Below are positions 9,269 through 17,462 of a DNA stretch of 64,000 bases, in pieces. This stretch comes from Nocardia asteroides (lineage in GTDB: Bacteria > Actinomycetota > Actinomycetes > Mycobacteriales > Mycobacteriaceae). A program made the translations under genes and the position numbers. The notes under the pieces are model-generated. The model was not told the origin of the DNA, did no database searches, and worked only from the letters and a program-made list of their open reading frames with translations. Position 1 is the first letter of the stretch. Each line of letters begins with the position of its first letter. The stretch is taken from NCBI GenBank assembly GCA_019930625.1, contig CP082844.1, positions 5,766,001 to 5,830,000 on the forward strand, in the 5' to 3' direction.

Positions 9269-10057
9269 ATGAACCAACCAGGAGGGGTGACGAGCCTCGC
9301 CGATCGGAGTCTGGCAGGAAAGGTCGCACTGGTCACCGGGGCCCCGCGCAGTATCGGGCGCGCCATCGCTGGCGCCCTCGCATCGGACGGTGCCCACATC
9401 GTCTTGCACTACCGCACTCGCGAGCGAGAGGCCCATGACGCGGCACAGGCGATCCGCCAGAAGGGCGTCGACGTCGTCGCATTCTCGGGCGATCTCAGAA
9501 GCAGCAGCAACGTCACAGAGTTGTTCGATGCCGCCGAGGAGCATTTCGGTCGCATCGACATCGTCGTGGCAAACGCGGGTGCCACCTCTCAGCTCCAACC
9601 GGTCGCCGAAATCTCCGACGCCGAGTTCGACCGCATGCTCGATATCAACACCCGCGCGGTCTTTTATGTCCTTCGCGAAGCAGCACGCAGGATCGCTGAC
9701 GGCGGGCGAATCATCAACATCGGCAGTAGCTCAGTCGACAGCGCCGGAGCGGGCTTCGGCGCTTACGCCACCAGCAAGAACGGCCCCACCGCCACGATCC
9801 GCACCCTCGCCAAGGAACTGGCCGCGCGAGGTATCACCGCAAACACCATCCTTGCCGGTGCAGTCAATGATGGCTTCCTCGCCGTGGACAGCGAAGTGCT
9901 CAGCCCGGAATTGATGAACCATGTTGCCGCGTCCGCGCCCGCGGGGCGACTGGGCGCACCCGATGATATCGGGGCGGTGGCACGCTTCCTCGCCCAACCG
10001 GAAGCCGCATGGATGAACGGGCAGTCCGTGACCGTCAACGGGGGAAGCTGGATCTGA
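9269..10057 (+). CDS. SDR family oxidoreductase (FabG-like)
   Basis: A 262-residue classical short-chain dehydrogenase. ALVTGAPRSIGRAIA is the NAD(P)-binding loop (with APRSIG in place of the usual ASRGIG), VANAG follows, and the catalytic pair is YATSK preceded by INIGSSS. An AAGGAG ribosome binding site lies just upstream of the ATG. It is the first gene of a three-gene operon with an SRPBCC protein and a second SDR, divergent from the MmyB-like regulator, its probable controller. Confidence 0.85.
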   Translation: MNQPGGVTSLADRSLAGKVALVTGAPRSIGRAIAGALASDGAHIVLHYRTREREAHDAAQAIRQKGVDVVAFSGDLRSSSNVTELFDAAEEHFGRIDIVVANAGATSQLQPVAEISDAEFDRMLDINTRAVFYVLREAARRIADGGRIINIGSSSVDSAGAGFGAYATSKNGPTATIRTLAKELAARGITANTILAGAVNDGFLAVDSEVLSPELMNHVAASAPAGRLGAPDDIGAVARFLAQPEAAWMNGQSVTVNGGSWI

Positions 10058-10059
10058 CG

Positions 10060-10494
10060 ATGGACATCACTGTCGAATACACCGCCGTCATCGACGGTGC
10101 GCCCCGCGCGATCTGGCAACTGCTCGCACAGTTCGAAGACCTGCATTGGCACCCGGAAGTGTCAACCAGCGATCTCATGTCCGGCACAGCCGGACAATCC
10201 GGCGCGATTCGGCAAATCCGACTCGCGGACGGCAGCATCATCAGCGAGCGGTTGGATCAGATCGACCACAGCCGAATGACGCTGACCTACGGGTTTGTGG
10301 GTGTACCGCCTATCCCGGTCACCGCGTCGCGCACGACAGTCTCGCTACAGCTCGCAGACGGGCAGACGGCGATCACCTGGCAAGGCGACTACGAAGTCGC
10401 CACGAGCGACGACGCGGAAGTGGTTACGCGGATCAGCCGCGAGCTCGTATGGCCGATCACCGCCCTGGCGCTCAAATCAGCCGTCAACCGCTGA
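10060..10494 (+). CDS. SRPBCC (START/polyketide-cyclase fold) family protein
   Basis: A 144-residue protein that reads like the SRPBCC ligand-binding fold: an N-terminal strand VEYTAVIDGAPRAIWQLL, the following FEDLHWHPEV, a central beta meander (GAIRQIRLADGS), and a C-terminal helix ending ITALALKSAVNR. Members bind or process hydrophobic ligands (cyclases, hydratases, transfer proteins). The ATG at 10060 follows a GGGGGAAG sequence two bases after the SDR stop, so the two are coupled. The open frame upstream of it overlaps the SDR and is discounted. Confidence 0.7.
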   Translation: MDITVEYTAVIDGAPRAIWQLLAQFEDLHWHPEVSTSDLMSGTAGQSGAIRQIRLADGSIISERLDQIDHSRMTLTYGFVGVPPIPVTASRTTVSLQLADGQTAITWQGDYEVATSDDAEVVTRISRELVWPITALALKSAVNR

Positions 10495-10536
10495 TTCGGT
10501 GCCTTCCCGTCTTTACACCTCAATTGGAGAAACATC

Positions 10537-11334
10537 ATGACTGCACACCCGAATCATCACCCTGCGCCTGTCGCCATTCACGCTCGTCGCCTCGAGGACA
10601 AGGTAATCCTGATCACAGGCGCTTCCGCTGGTATGGGGGAGGCCGCGGTCAGGAGGTTCGCCGCCGAGGGCGCGCACGTTGTGGCGGGTGCGCGTCGCAT
10701 TGATCGTCTCGATGCGCTGGCAGCAGAGCTTTCCACCGACGACAACCAGGTCATCGCCGTCCCACTCGACGTGACTGATGAGTCCAGCATCGAAGCAGCT
10801 GTGGCCGCTACCATCAAGCGATTCGGTCGGCTGGACGGAGCGCTCAACAGTGCTGGGATCACCAGTGACGGCACGCCACTGCACCAAAAGCCCACCGAGA
10901 TGTACGACAGGGTCATGGCTGTCAACGCCAAGGGCGTCTTCCTGTCGATGAAGTACGAAATCCCAGCACTACTGGATGCCGGCGGTGGTTCGATCGTCAA
11001 CGTCTCCTCCATTGGCGGAATGGTCGGCGTTGCGGGCATCTCCGAGTACGTTGCCTCGAAATGGGCCGTCAACGGCTTGAGCAAGAGCGCAGCCCTCGAG
11101 CTCGCCTCGTCCAACATCCGCGTCAACTCTCTGGCTCCAGGCTCAACACGCACCGAGATGTGGGACATGCTGCCGCTCGAGCTTCAGGAGCATTTGGCAT
11201 CGATGGCACCGATGAACCAAATCGCCTTGGCCGACGACATGGCCAGAGCTGCGCTGTTCTTGCTCTCGGACGAAAGCCGTTGGACGACTGGCGCTGTCAT
11301 CCCCGCAGAGGGCGGCCATCACGTCGGGCGGTAG
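10537..11334 (+). CDS. SDR family oxidoreductase
   Basis: A 265-residue classical SDR with a 20-residue N-terminal extension. The cofactor loop is LITGASAGMGEAA, the structural motif is reduced to NSAG, and the catalytic motif is YVASK after INVSS-type strand VNVSSIGG. The C-terminal SLAPGSTRTEM and TGAVIPAEGG segments are normal for the family. A GGAGAAAC ribosome binding site precedes the ATG. It closes the SDR / SRPBCC / SDR operon. Confidence 0.85.
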   Translation: MTAHPNHHPAPVAIHARRLEDKVILITGASAGMGEAAVRRFAAEGAHVVAGARRIDRLDALAAELSTDDNQVIAVPLDVTDESSIEAAVAATIKRFGRLDGALNSAGITSDGTPLHQKPTEMYDRVMAVNAKGVFLSMKYEIPALLDAGGGSIVNVSSIGGMVGVAGISEYVASKWAVNGLSKSAALELASSNIRVNSLAPGSTRTEMWDMLPLELQEHLASMAPMNQIALADDMARAALFLLSDESRWTTGAVIPAEGGHHVGR

Positions 11335-11341
11335 GTCCGCC

Positions 11342-11380
11342 CAGCTTTTGGGTCCGGTGGACAACCGGATCCAAAAGCTG
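11342..11380. terminator. long inverted repeat after the SDR operon, probable terminator
   Basis: Two 16-base arms (CAGCTTTTGGGTCCGG and CCGGATCCAAAAGCTG, one G-T wobble) separated by a 7-base loop, 7 bases after the SDR stop. There is no T-run after it on either strand, so it may be a U-less actinobacterial terminator or the scar of an insertion. Confidence 0.5.
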
Positions 11381-11422
11381 CCAACCCGTAGGATGGCGTC
11401 GAAATGCCAGTCCGGTGACCGC

Positions 11423-11488
11423 GAACAGGCTGTCACCGGAGAACAGCACCTCGGCTTCGGGCAAGTACAGGCACACCGCGAGCCCGCC
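11423..11488 (-). pseudogene. fragment of a metallo-beta-lactamase-fold hydrolase
   Basis: The minus-strand frame reads GGLAVCLYLPEAEVLFSGDSLF, shown here in part: AVCLYLPEAEVLFSGDSLF closely matches the GSxxLYLPEAxxLFSGDTLF stretch of MBL-fold hydrolases, where the D is a metal ligand. No flanking part of the fold is recognisable on either side, so this is a remnant of about 22 codons. Confidence 0.4.
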
Positions 11489-11595
11489 CGCCGACATCGC
11501 CGGGCGGGCTCGCCCCTGCTCATATGGCGAGGTGAGGCCGACATCGCGACTGAGACGCGGACTCACCGCAGCCGAGCTGGATGTTGTCGTGACGA

Positions 11596-12870
11596 TCATC
11601 GGGATTGTTGCTGTGAGTCCTCTGTTACCCAGGCTGCGATCTGTGTGCGCGAGGTGAATCCGAGCTTTGTCAAGATCTTTTCGACGTGGCCCTGGGCGGT
11701 TCTTTGCGAGATCACCAACTCGGCGGCTATCTGCTTGTTACTCAGCCCCTGGGAGACGAGCTCGGCGACCTGCCGTTCCCGCCTGGTCAAGCTCACAGAC
11801 AGACCCGATATCTCGTCGTCCCGCTGCACCCCGAGTGCATAGACGACGGCGGCGTCCATGCTCATTTTCCGCCCTCGGCGGAACGCTGCCCCGAATCGAC
11901 GGCTGCCGAGAGCATGAAGCGTTTCCCGTTCGCATTCGCGATGGAAGGGTGACGCCGTCGGAAAGACGGTTGTCGCGCTATTCTCCATCGGCCAGAGGCT
12001 CTGTCCGGCTCCCATGAGAATGGCAGCGCGCTCGGCGTTACCACCGGAGGCAGTGATCCATGCCATCGCGTGGAAATTGAACGCGGCGACAATCGGACTA
12101 CGTAGTCGCTGATTGACCCGCACTGATTTCTGGAGCAAGTGCTCGGCGTGGTGCCGGTCACCGCGCTGCCATGCGGCGACGCCCATACCCCATAGGGCGG
12201 CGCAGCGGTAGAACAACTCGCCACACGGCTCGGTGATGGTGAGCGGTTCCGCGAAACTCTTGCTCACTCGTTCTGTGTCGCCCCCTACTTCGTAGGCCCA
12301 ACTACGGGAAGCCAAAGCATCGACATACAAACTGTCCCTGCGATTCGAGCCGAGTAGCTCAACGGCACGTTCGAGCGAGGAGCAGCCGCGGGCAGGTGCG
12401 CCGCGAATGAGTTCGAGAATGCCCTTCCTCGGCGTGGGCGATCCGCGCCTTGATCGTTGGCGTCGGCTCCTGTTCGGCGAGCGCGCGCGCCTCCTCCAGA
12501 GGAGGGGACCGCAGCACGAAAGTCGCCCTGCCAGGAGGCCAATTGACTGCTTACCTGGAGGGCCTTGACACGGTCGGGTATCGGCGTGGCCTCGCTATGG
12601 GCGAGTACCCGGTCGAGTCAGGAGCGGCCTTCCCCGTACAGGCCACGAAAGGTCCAGAACTCGTACAATGCGGCGGCGGTGCGCAATTCGGTTACGGCGG
12701 CTTTTTCGGTGTCGTCGTTCAGGCAATTCTCGAGCGCTTCGCGCAGGTTGGACTGTTCGGTTTGAAGGCGGTTATCCAGTCGGGTTGTCGGTGGCTGATC
12801 CAGCCGGCCTCTGCGTCGAGCGCCAGCTTCTGGTACCAGTCGCGGTGCCGCCGGCGCAGATCGTGGTGTC
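11596..12870 (-). pseudogene. decayed LuxR-family (LAL-type) transcriptional regulator
   Basis: The 3' part is an open frame of 244 codons ending with a clean LuxR helix-turn-helix (LTRRERQVAELVSQGLSNKQ, then TAQGHVEKILTKLG). Continuing upstream, homologous sequence can be followed only by changing frames: a W-to-stop TGA at 12618-12620 after FRGLYGEGRS, frameshifts near 12428, 12497 and 12775, and a further frame reading LRRRHRDWYQKLALDAEAG. Beyond about 12870 stops interrupt every frame. Full LAL regulators are two to three times longer and carry an N-terminal ATPase, which is missing. The HTH part could still be translated from 12330 as a 244-residue protein, but the gene as a whole is dead. 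Confidence 0.8.
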
Positions 12871-13017
12871 AAGGGTCGGAAAACAGAGTGGACGAGACCC
12901 GCGCGGGCCCGGGCCCAGCCGGGTTCTGCGACGACCACAGCCAGCCCTGTTAGTCGCCCGTCACCGGTGCGGGTGTCCGTCTTTGTGGCCTGTCAGGTCA
13001 CCCCGAGGAGCGGGTAT

Positions 13018-13758
13018 TCAGCCCTGGCGCGTCGGTCGGATGGTCAGTTCCCCGATTTCGACGGCGTCGGGTTGATCGATCGCGAATTCGATCGCGCGAG
13101 CTACCGCCATCGGGTCGATGCCGATATCGGTCATGTTCTTCCTGACGTGCTCATGCAAGGCCGGATCGTCGATGGCTTGGTCGATGAACTCGGTGCGGAC
13201 CAGGCCGGGGGAGATCGATGTCGTCCGCAGCATCCCGTCGGTGCTCTCCTGCCGCAAGCCCTCCAGGAGCGTGCGCACCGCGTTCTTCGTTCCGGCGTAC
13301 ACCGCTTGGGTGGGAACGATTTTCAGGCCGGAAACCGAGAGGACCGTGACGAGGTGCCCGTTGCCCTGGCGGCGGAACACCGGTAGCGCTGCAGCGATGC
13401 CGTGCAGGATTCCCTTGACGTTCACGTCGACCATCGCCGACCATCCCTCGGCGTCCAGGTCGGCGACGGGGCTGAGTCTGCTGATCCCGGCGTTGCCCAC
13501 CAGGACGTCCAACTGCCCGAAGCGCTCGACGGCGAGAGTGACGAGCGAGTGGAGGTCCGCGGGATCGGTGACGTCGACCCGCGCGGCGGCCGCGGCGCCG
13601 CCAGCGGCTTCGATCTCGGCGACCAGCCGGTCGAGCCGGTCGGTGCGTCGGGCGCCGAGGACAACGGCCGCGCCGAGTGAGGCGAGGTGGCGAGCGGTTG
13701 CTTCACCGATTCCGCTGCTGGCGCCCGTGATGGCGACGACCTTGCCGTGAATGGTCAT
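13018..13758 (-). CDS. SDR family oxidoreductase under TetR control
   Basis: A 246-residue SDR: AITGASSGIGEATA, VGNAG, and the catalytic motif YAGTK. The N-terminal MTIHGKVVAITGASSGIGEA and the LGARRTDRL segment are typical of NADP-dependent members. An AAGGGG ribosome binding site precedes its ATG. The gene is divergent from a TetR regulator, and the two palindromic operators at 13781-13828 lie immediately upstream, so repression by that regulator is very likely (inference from layout). Confidence 0.88.
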   Translation of the reverse strand: MTIHGKVVAITGASSGIGEATARHLASLGAAVVLGARRTDRLDRLVAEIEAAGGAAAAARVDVTDPADLHSLVTLAVERFGQLDVLVGNAGISRLSPVADLDAEGWSAMVDVNVKGILHGIAAALPVFRRQGNGHLVTVLSVSGLKIVPTQAVYAGTKNAVRTLLEGLRQESTDGMLRTTSISPGLVRTEFIDQAIDDPALHEHVRKNMTDIGIDPMAVARAIEFAIDQPDAVEIGELTIRPTRQG

Positions 13759-13780
13759 GACGATCCCCTTCAGCTAAAGT

Positions 13781-13828
13781 GGACATATGTCCGGTTACCC
13801 CGACGAGCTTAGCGGACACGTGTCCGCT
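13781..13828. promoter_or_regulatory. twin palindromic operators of the TetR/SDR divergon
   Basis: Two perfect palindromes: GGACATATGTCC at 13781-13792 and AGCGGACACGTGTCCGCT at 13811-13828. They share the GGACA-N2-TGTCC core and are 33 bases apart centre to centre, about three helical turns. The first overlaps the ATG at 13787 annotated for the TetR gene, and the second overlaps a GTG at 13820, so one or both transcripts must start very near or be leaderless. Confidence 0.85.
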
Positions 13829-14455
13829 TCTGTCAAGAGCAGCGAACCACGGCGCGCAGACGCACAACGCAACCGCGAACGGATCCTCCGAGCGGCACGA
13901 GAACTGATGCACGAGCCGGGAGAGCTGAAGCTCAACGCGGTCGCGAAAGCCTGCGGCATCGGGCAGGGCACGCTGTACCGGCACTTCCCGACGCGGGAGG
14001 ACCTGCTCGCCGAGGTCTACCGCCATGAAGTGGACGAACTGGTTGCCGCGGCGGCTCGCCTGCTGACAACGCATCAGCCGCCGGATGCGTTGGCGGCGTG
14101 GTTCGATCGGGTGGCGGCCTACGCCCGGGTCAAGCGTGATGTGTTCGCCGCAGTCGAGGCGGCGACCTGGCGCGACCTCGCTGCCCACAGTCTCGGCCCG
14201 ATCGGTGAGGCGGTGGAACTGCTGCTGGCGGCTGGTCGCTCGGACGGCAGCATCCGCGCCGATACCGAAGCCCGCGACGTCATCGTGCTCATCAGCTGGT
14301 TGTCGCGGCTCGACGACGCGGAGCTCGACAGTCGCGGACCGCGGTTGCTGTCGATCCTCGTCGACGGACTCCGCACACACCGCCCTCGAGCGACTACGCA
14401 GCGGCACGCTCATGATGCCAGCTGCACGGCGCGCCCTGGCCTGTCCCCTGATTGA
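13787..14455 (+). CDS. TetR/AcrR family transcriptional regulator
   Basis: A regulator of up to 222 residues. The N-terminal HTH is clear: RERILRAARELM, LNAVAKACGIGQGTLYRHFPTRE, then LLAEVYRHEV; the C-terminal ligand domain follows. The ATG at 13787 lies inside the first operator palindrome; the GTG at 13820 inside the second gives a protein starting just before SVKSSEPRRADAQRNR and may be the true start. It probably represses both itself and the divergent SDR. Confidence 0.88.
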   Translation: MSGYPDELSGHVSASVKSSEPRRADAQRNRERILRAARELMHEPGELKLNAVAKACGIGQGTLYRHFPTREDLLAEVYRHEVDELVAAAARLLTTHQPPDALAAWFDRVAAYARVKRDVFAAVEAATWRDLAAHSLGPIGEAVELLLAAGRSDGSIRADTEARDVIVLISWLSRLDDAELDSRGPRLLSILVDGLRTHRPRATTQRHAHDASCTARPGLSPD

Positions 14456-14597
14456 GTAGCCGGGAGACGGCCACTGTCGCAGCGCTCGATATAGCAGGAG
14501 CACCCGGAGCGCCAAGTGGCGTATATGGTTGAAGTCGCCACCTAGCTGTTGCGGGTCGTGACGTTGGTGACGGGGTGGCGGTGGTGGTGTGCTGAGG

Positions 14598-14665
14598 GGC
14601 GGTTCTTTCGGCGGCAGGATGTGAAGCGCCAACTACCACGTCCGCCGCAGGCCGAAAGAACCGCC
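14598..14665. repeat. 14-bp inverted repeat just upstream of a transposase fragment
   Basis: GGCGGTTCTTTCGG at 14598-14611 and its exact reverse complement at 14652-14665, with 40 bases between. The right copy abuts the GTG of the IS481-like fragment. It may be part of the IS terminal structure or a transposase-expression hairpin. Confidence 0.55.
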
Positions 14666-14770
14666 GTGATTCACCGTAATGCTCCGCTGACCGTCGAGGG
14701 CCGCTACCGGCTCGTCCAACGGTGCCAGGTGCGGCCGATCGCTCATGTTGGGGTCGAATATGGTGCGATC
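14666..14770 (+). pseudogene. N-terminal fragment of an IS481-family transposase
   Basis: From the GTG at 14666 the frame reads VIHRNAPLTVEGRYRLVQRC, then QVRPIAHVGVEYG, which matches the start of IS481-type transposases (HRNAPLT...GR.RLV...RPIAHVAAEMG). After about 35 codons the similarity stops; the helix-turn-helix and the DDE domain are absent. The frame ends at 14818. From there to about 15035 no gene is recognised. Confidence 0.55.
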
Positions 14771-15035
14771 GCGCTGTTCCCGACCCCGAAAGCGTTGGCC
14801 GACAACACTGGCCGCTGACCAGTTCTTGTGCTACCTGACCGAATACCTGGTCCGCAATGCTGGCGGGTTGACGGTGAACGTCCCCGGCAACGGCACCTCG
14901 GTCAACGACGGGATCGGGCCGTCTGTCTGCTATGGCTACACCTCCGAGGTGGACAACCCAGTGGACATGCTGTTGCCAATAATCGAACACGGCGACGGTT
15001 TCACAGTTGACCCTCGAAACTGTGCAATCCGCAGT

Positions 15036-15545
15036 TCAGGATGCTGCGGCGTCGGTTCGCAGGTATGAGTAGACGATTTCGCGGCTGACACCGAACTCCC
15101 TGACCAGCTCCGCTTTCGACACTCCGGGCGGCCGCGCGGGCGCGCAGTTGGGCGGCTTGCTCGGCGGTGAGGGCGGGTTTGCGTCGGTGTAGGCGCCGCA
15201 AGCCTTCGCCGCGGCGATGCCCTCGCGCTGGCGTTCGAGGATGAGGGCGCGTTCGAACTCGGCGAAGGCACCCATCACGCTCAGCACCAGATTCACCATC
15301 GGTGAGTCCTCCCCGGTGAAGGTCAGCGCCTCCTTCACGAACTCCACCCGCACACCCTTGCCGGTCAAAGTGCGCACCAACCGGCGCAAGTCGTCGAGGT
15401 TGCAGGCGAGGTGGTCCATGGAGTGCACGATCACGGTGTCGCCGCCGCGCACGAACGCGATCAGCTCCTCCAGCTGTGGGCGTGCGGTGTCCTTCCCGGA
15501 GGCCTTGTCGGTGAAGGTGCGCTCGACGGCGATTCCGTCGAGCCC
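15036..15545 (-). pseudogene. truncated serine recombinase (resolvase/invertase) remnant
   Basis: The frame reads GIAVERTFTDKASGKDTARP, QLEELIAFVRGGDTVIVHSM, then LDDLRRLV and GAFAEFERALI, all typical of the resolvase catalytic domain, and ends with an HTH (KAELVREFGVSREIVYSYLR). The first 25-30 residues with the catalytic serine are missing: upstream of about 15545 the frame meets a stop. Between the two domains the reading frame is wrong for about 20 codons (two compensating indels). It is therefore inactive. Confidence 0.7.
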
Positions 15546-16243
15546 GCCAGGTCACCATGCCGCTGCAAGTCCTATTGCAATGGGACGACGAAGGAAACCG
15601 CTCGGTCTGCTGCTCGAAGGCCGGGTCCGATCGGGTCGATGAGGCGCACCGATTGTGCATCTGCACTTGCAAGCGGAGTTCTCAAGGGAAGAAACCACCC
15701 GGATGGACCTGTTCTCGGACCAGGACGTGACGCTCTTCTTCGACCGCGTGCAGGAACGAAGCCTGGCCATTCGAAACTCTGCCCATTGCAGACCCCAGGT
15801 CTGAAATAGGTGCGGCGTCAGACCGTGGAATAGTGGCGGAGTCGTTAGGACGATCATGTCGACACAACGCGTACTTTCGGCGCAAACTGAGTGGAGCCAG
15901 GACAGGGCTGTCAGCAAATCTCTCCTCCGGCAGTAACACTGGACCGGAGCAAGCGAAGGCAAATCGGACGAACCTTCTCGGGTGAAGGGCGTGAGTCGAG
16001 CGTGCGCGCACGATCGCGTACCGCCGCTAACCTCGTGCCACTGTCGGCCGCGAAATCTACGAACCTGGTGAGGCTCGAGTTCGGAAACCATCTTCCCCAT
16101 CGCACCCGCCGATCGGTCGACTGGTCGCTCATTGCGTTGCGGGCATGTTGATACCGATGCTCTGACTACAGCCGGTGCCCGAAAGCGACAGAGGACATTC
16201 GCTGGTGTTATCCGGCCGGTTTCCCTCAACAAGGAGGTCATCG
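15546..16243. other. non-coding or decayed stretch upstream of the toxin-like operon
   Basis: About 700 bases in which no frame gives a recognisable protein. A minus-strand open frame of 229 codons has no family features and an implausible composition. The last 100 bases must hold the promoter of the operon starting at 16244; no convincing -35/-10 pair was found. Confidence 0.4.
16231..16238 (+). promoter_or_regulatory. near-perfect ribosome binding site of the toxin-like operon
   Basis: AAGGAGGT, a full anti-SD match, lies 6 bases before the ATG at 16244. It fixes this start against in-frame upstream ATG codons and predicts strong translation of the first gene. Confidence 0.75.
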
Positions 16244-17428
16244 ATGACCAGTTTGGATATCGGACCCGGAGAGTTGTCCGAGCCCGGCGTGCAGGGCGGG
16301 CCGAATTTCATTCTCAGCCGGCCCGAGTGGATCAAGATCCAGGTCTTCGTCCAGGATGCGCTCGTCCTTCCGACAACACAGACCGAGTTCAGGAACTCCT
16401 TGGGCCCGGGCGCGCCCAATGACCTGTCCGACTTCACCAAACTGATCAATGTCTATCGACTGATCAATGATGACGGCAAGAATTGGCGTGACTCGATCTA
16501 TCCCAAGGCGATCAGCGTGGCCAGCAACATCCTTCAGTACGGCAGGGACAAGGTCCCGGTCTACTACCCGCCCATCAAGGACCTGGCGCAACGGCTGATG
16601 AACAATCCGAACGATCAGCAGGCGAAGAACGACTTGAAGTCGGTTCTCAAGACGTTGCGGGGCGAGGCCGACAAGCAGGTACAGTGGGCGCGCTTGGTGT
16701 CGAGCACGACATTCCAGTTCGCGTATGACATCGAAACCGACAAAACAACGTTGGTGGGGACGGACGGCAATGGCGGCCTGGTCGCGTACTACGACAAGAA
16801 ATACGGTCAAGCCAGCCAGGCCGTCGCCGACGTCACGAAGCAGATCGCCGACGAGAAGACTGTGCTGAAGGCGGCGAACGACGAGTACAACCACGATGTG
16901 GTGGTGGCGTCGACAACGCCGGCCTACGCGTGGCTGGGATTGCCCGGGTTCATCGCCGGAGCGGTCGTGGCCGGTGAATACGGCGCTCGCGCTGTCGAAG
17001 CCCTGAAACGAGTGAAAGCCGCCAAGGCGCAGATCAACAAGCTGGAAGCCGAGTTGGCCGCCGACGCGAATCTGATGAACGCCGCTCGGTCCGCTCAGCA
17101 GAGTTCCTCGACGATCGCGCAGGACATCACGGCAGTTCTCCCGGTGGTCCAGAAGATCGAGGGAGTATGGGGTGCTTTGTTCGACGACCTCGGGTACATC
17201 CTTGACTTGATCGACAACAACATCGCTCAGGTCCCCCCGATCATCATGGACCTGGGCGTCGACGCGGCCATCGCCAAGTGGGCCGCGGTGGCCCAAGAGG
17301 CCGAGAAATTCCTCAGGAACGCCCACGTCAGCGAGCAGCCCGACGGTTTCGAGCAGTGGACCGTGGAGGGATGGCGGCTGGCGACCCTCATCACGCCGAA
17401 CCGCGTCCTCGCAGGCGCGCTCCGGTGA
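16244..17428 (+). CDS. putative alpha-pore-forming toxin subunit 1 (HBL/ClyA/XaxA-like)
   Basis: A 394-residue, almost entirely helical protein without a signal peptide. After a short N-terminal segment (EWIKIQVFVQDALVLPTT) come WRDSIYPKAISVASNILQYG and VYYPPIKDLAQ, a pattern like the W..I.P..I....I..Y....YY helix of Bacillus HBL/NHE and Xenorhabdus XaxA-type toxins. Residues 186-222 are coiled-coil-like (VADVTKQIADEKTVLKAAND). Residues 226-245 (PAYAWLGLPGFIAGAVVAGE) form one hydrophobic hairpin-like segment, followed by a second charged helix (VEALKRVKAAKAQINKLEAE). This helix / hydrophobic tongue / helix order is that of ClyA-type pore formers. It is paralogous to the next gene. The toxin function is inferred from architecture, not proven. 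Confidence 0.6.
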   Translation: MTSLDIGPGELSEPGVQGGPNFILSRPEWIKIQVFVQDALVLPTTQTEFRNSLGPGAPNDLSDFTKLINVYRLINDDGKNWRDSIYPKAISVASNILQYGRDKVPVYYPPIKDLAQRLMNNPNDQQAKNDLKSVLKTLRGEADKQVQWARLVSSTTFQFAYDIETDKTTLVGTDGNGGLVAYYDKKYGQASQAVADVTKQIADEKTVLKAANDEYNHDVVVASTTPAYAWLGLPGFIAGAVVAGEYGARAVEALKRVKAAKAQINKLEAELAADANLMNAARSAQQSSSTIAQDITAVLPVVQKIEGVWGALFDDLGYILDLIDNNIAQVPPIIMDLGVDAAIAKWAAVAQEAEKFLRNAHVSEQPDGFEQWTVEGWRLATLITPNRVLAGALR

Positions 17429-17462
17429 CTGTCACTGCAACCACCTGGAAGGAGATTCTGCG

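Noticed and set aside
15552..16241. 229-codon minus-strand open frame before the toxin-like operon
   Set aside because: Unusual composition, no motif and no partner; treated as non-coding.
16238..17326. 362-codon minus-strand frame antisense to the first toxin-like subunit
   Set aside because: No recognisable features and no ribosome binding site. The plus frame has a near-perfect SD, and its paralogue supports it.
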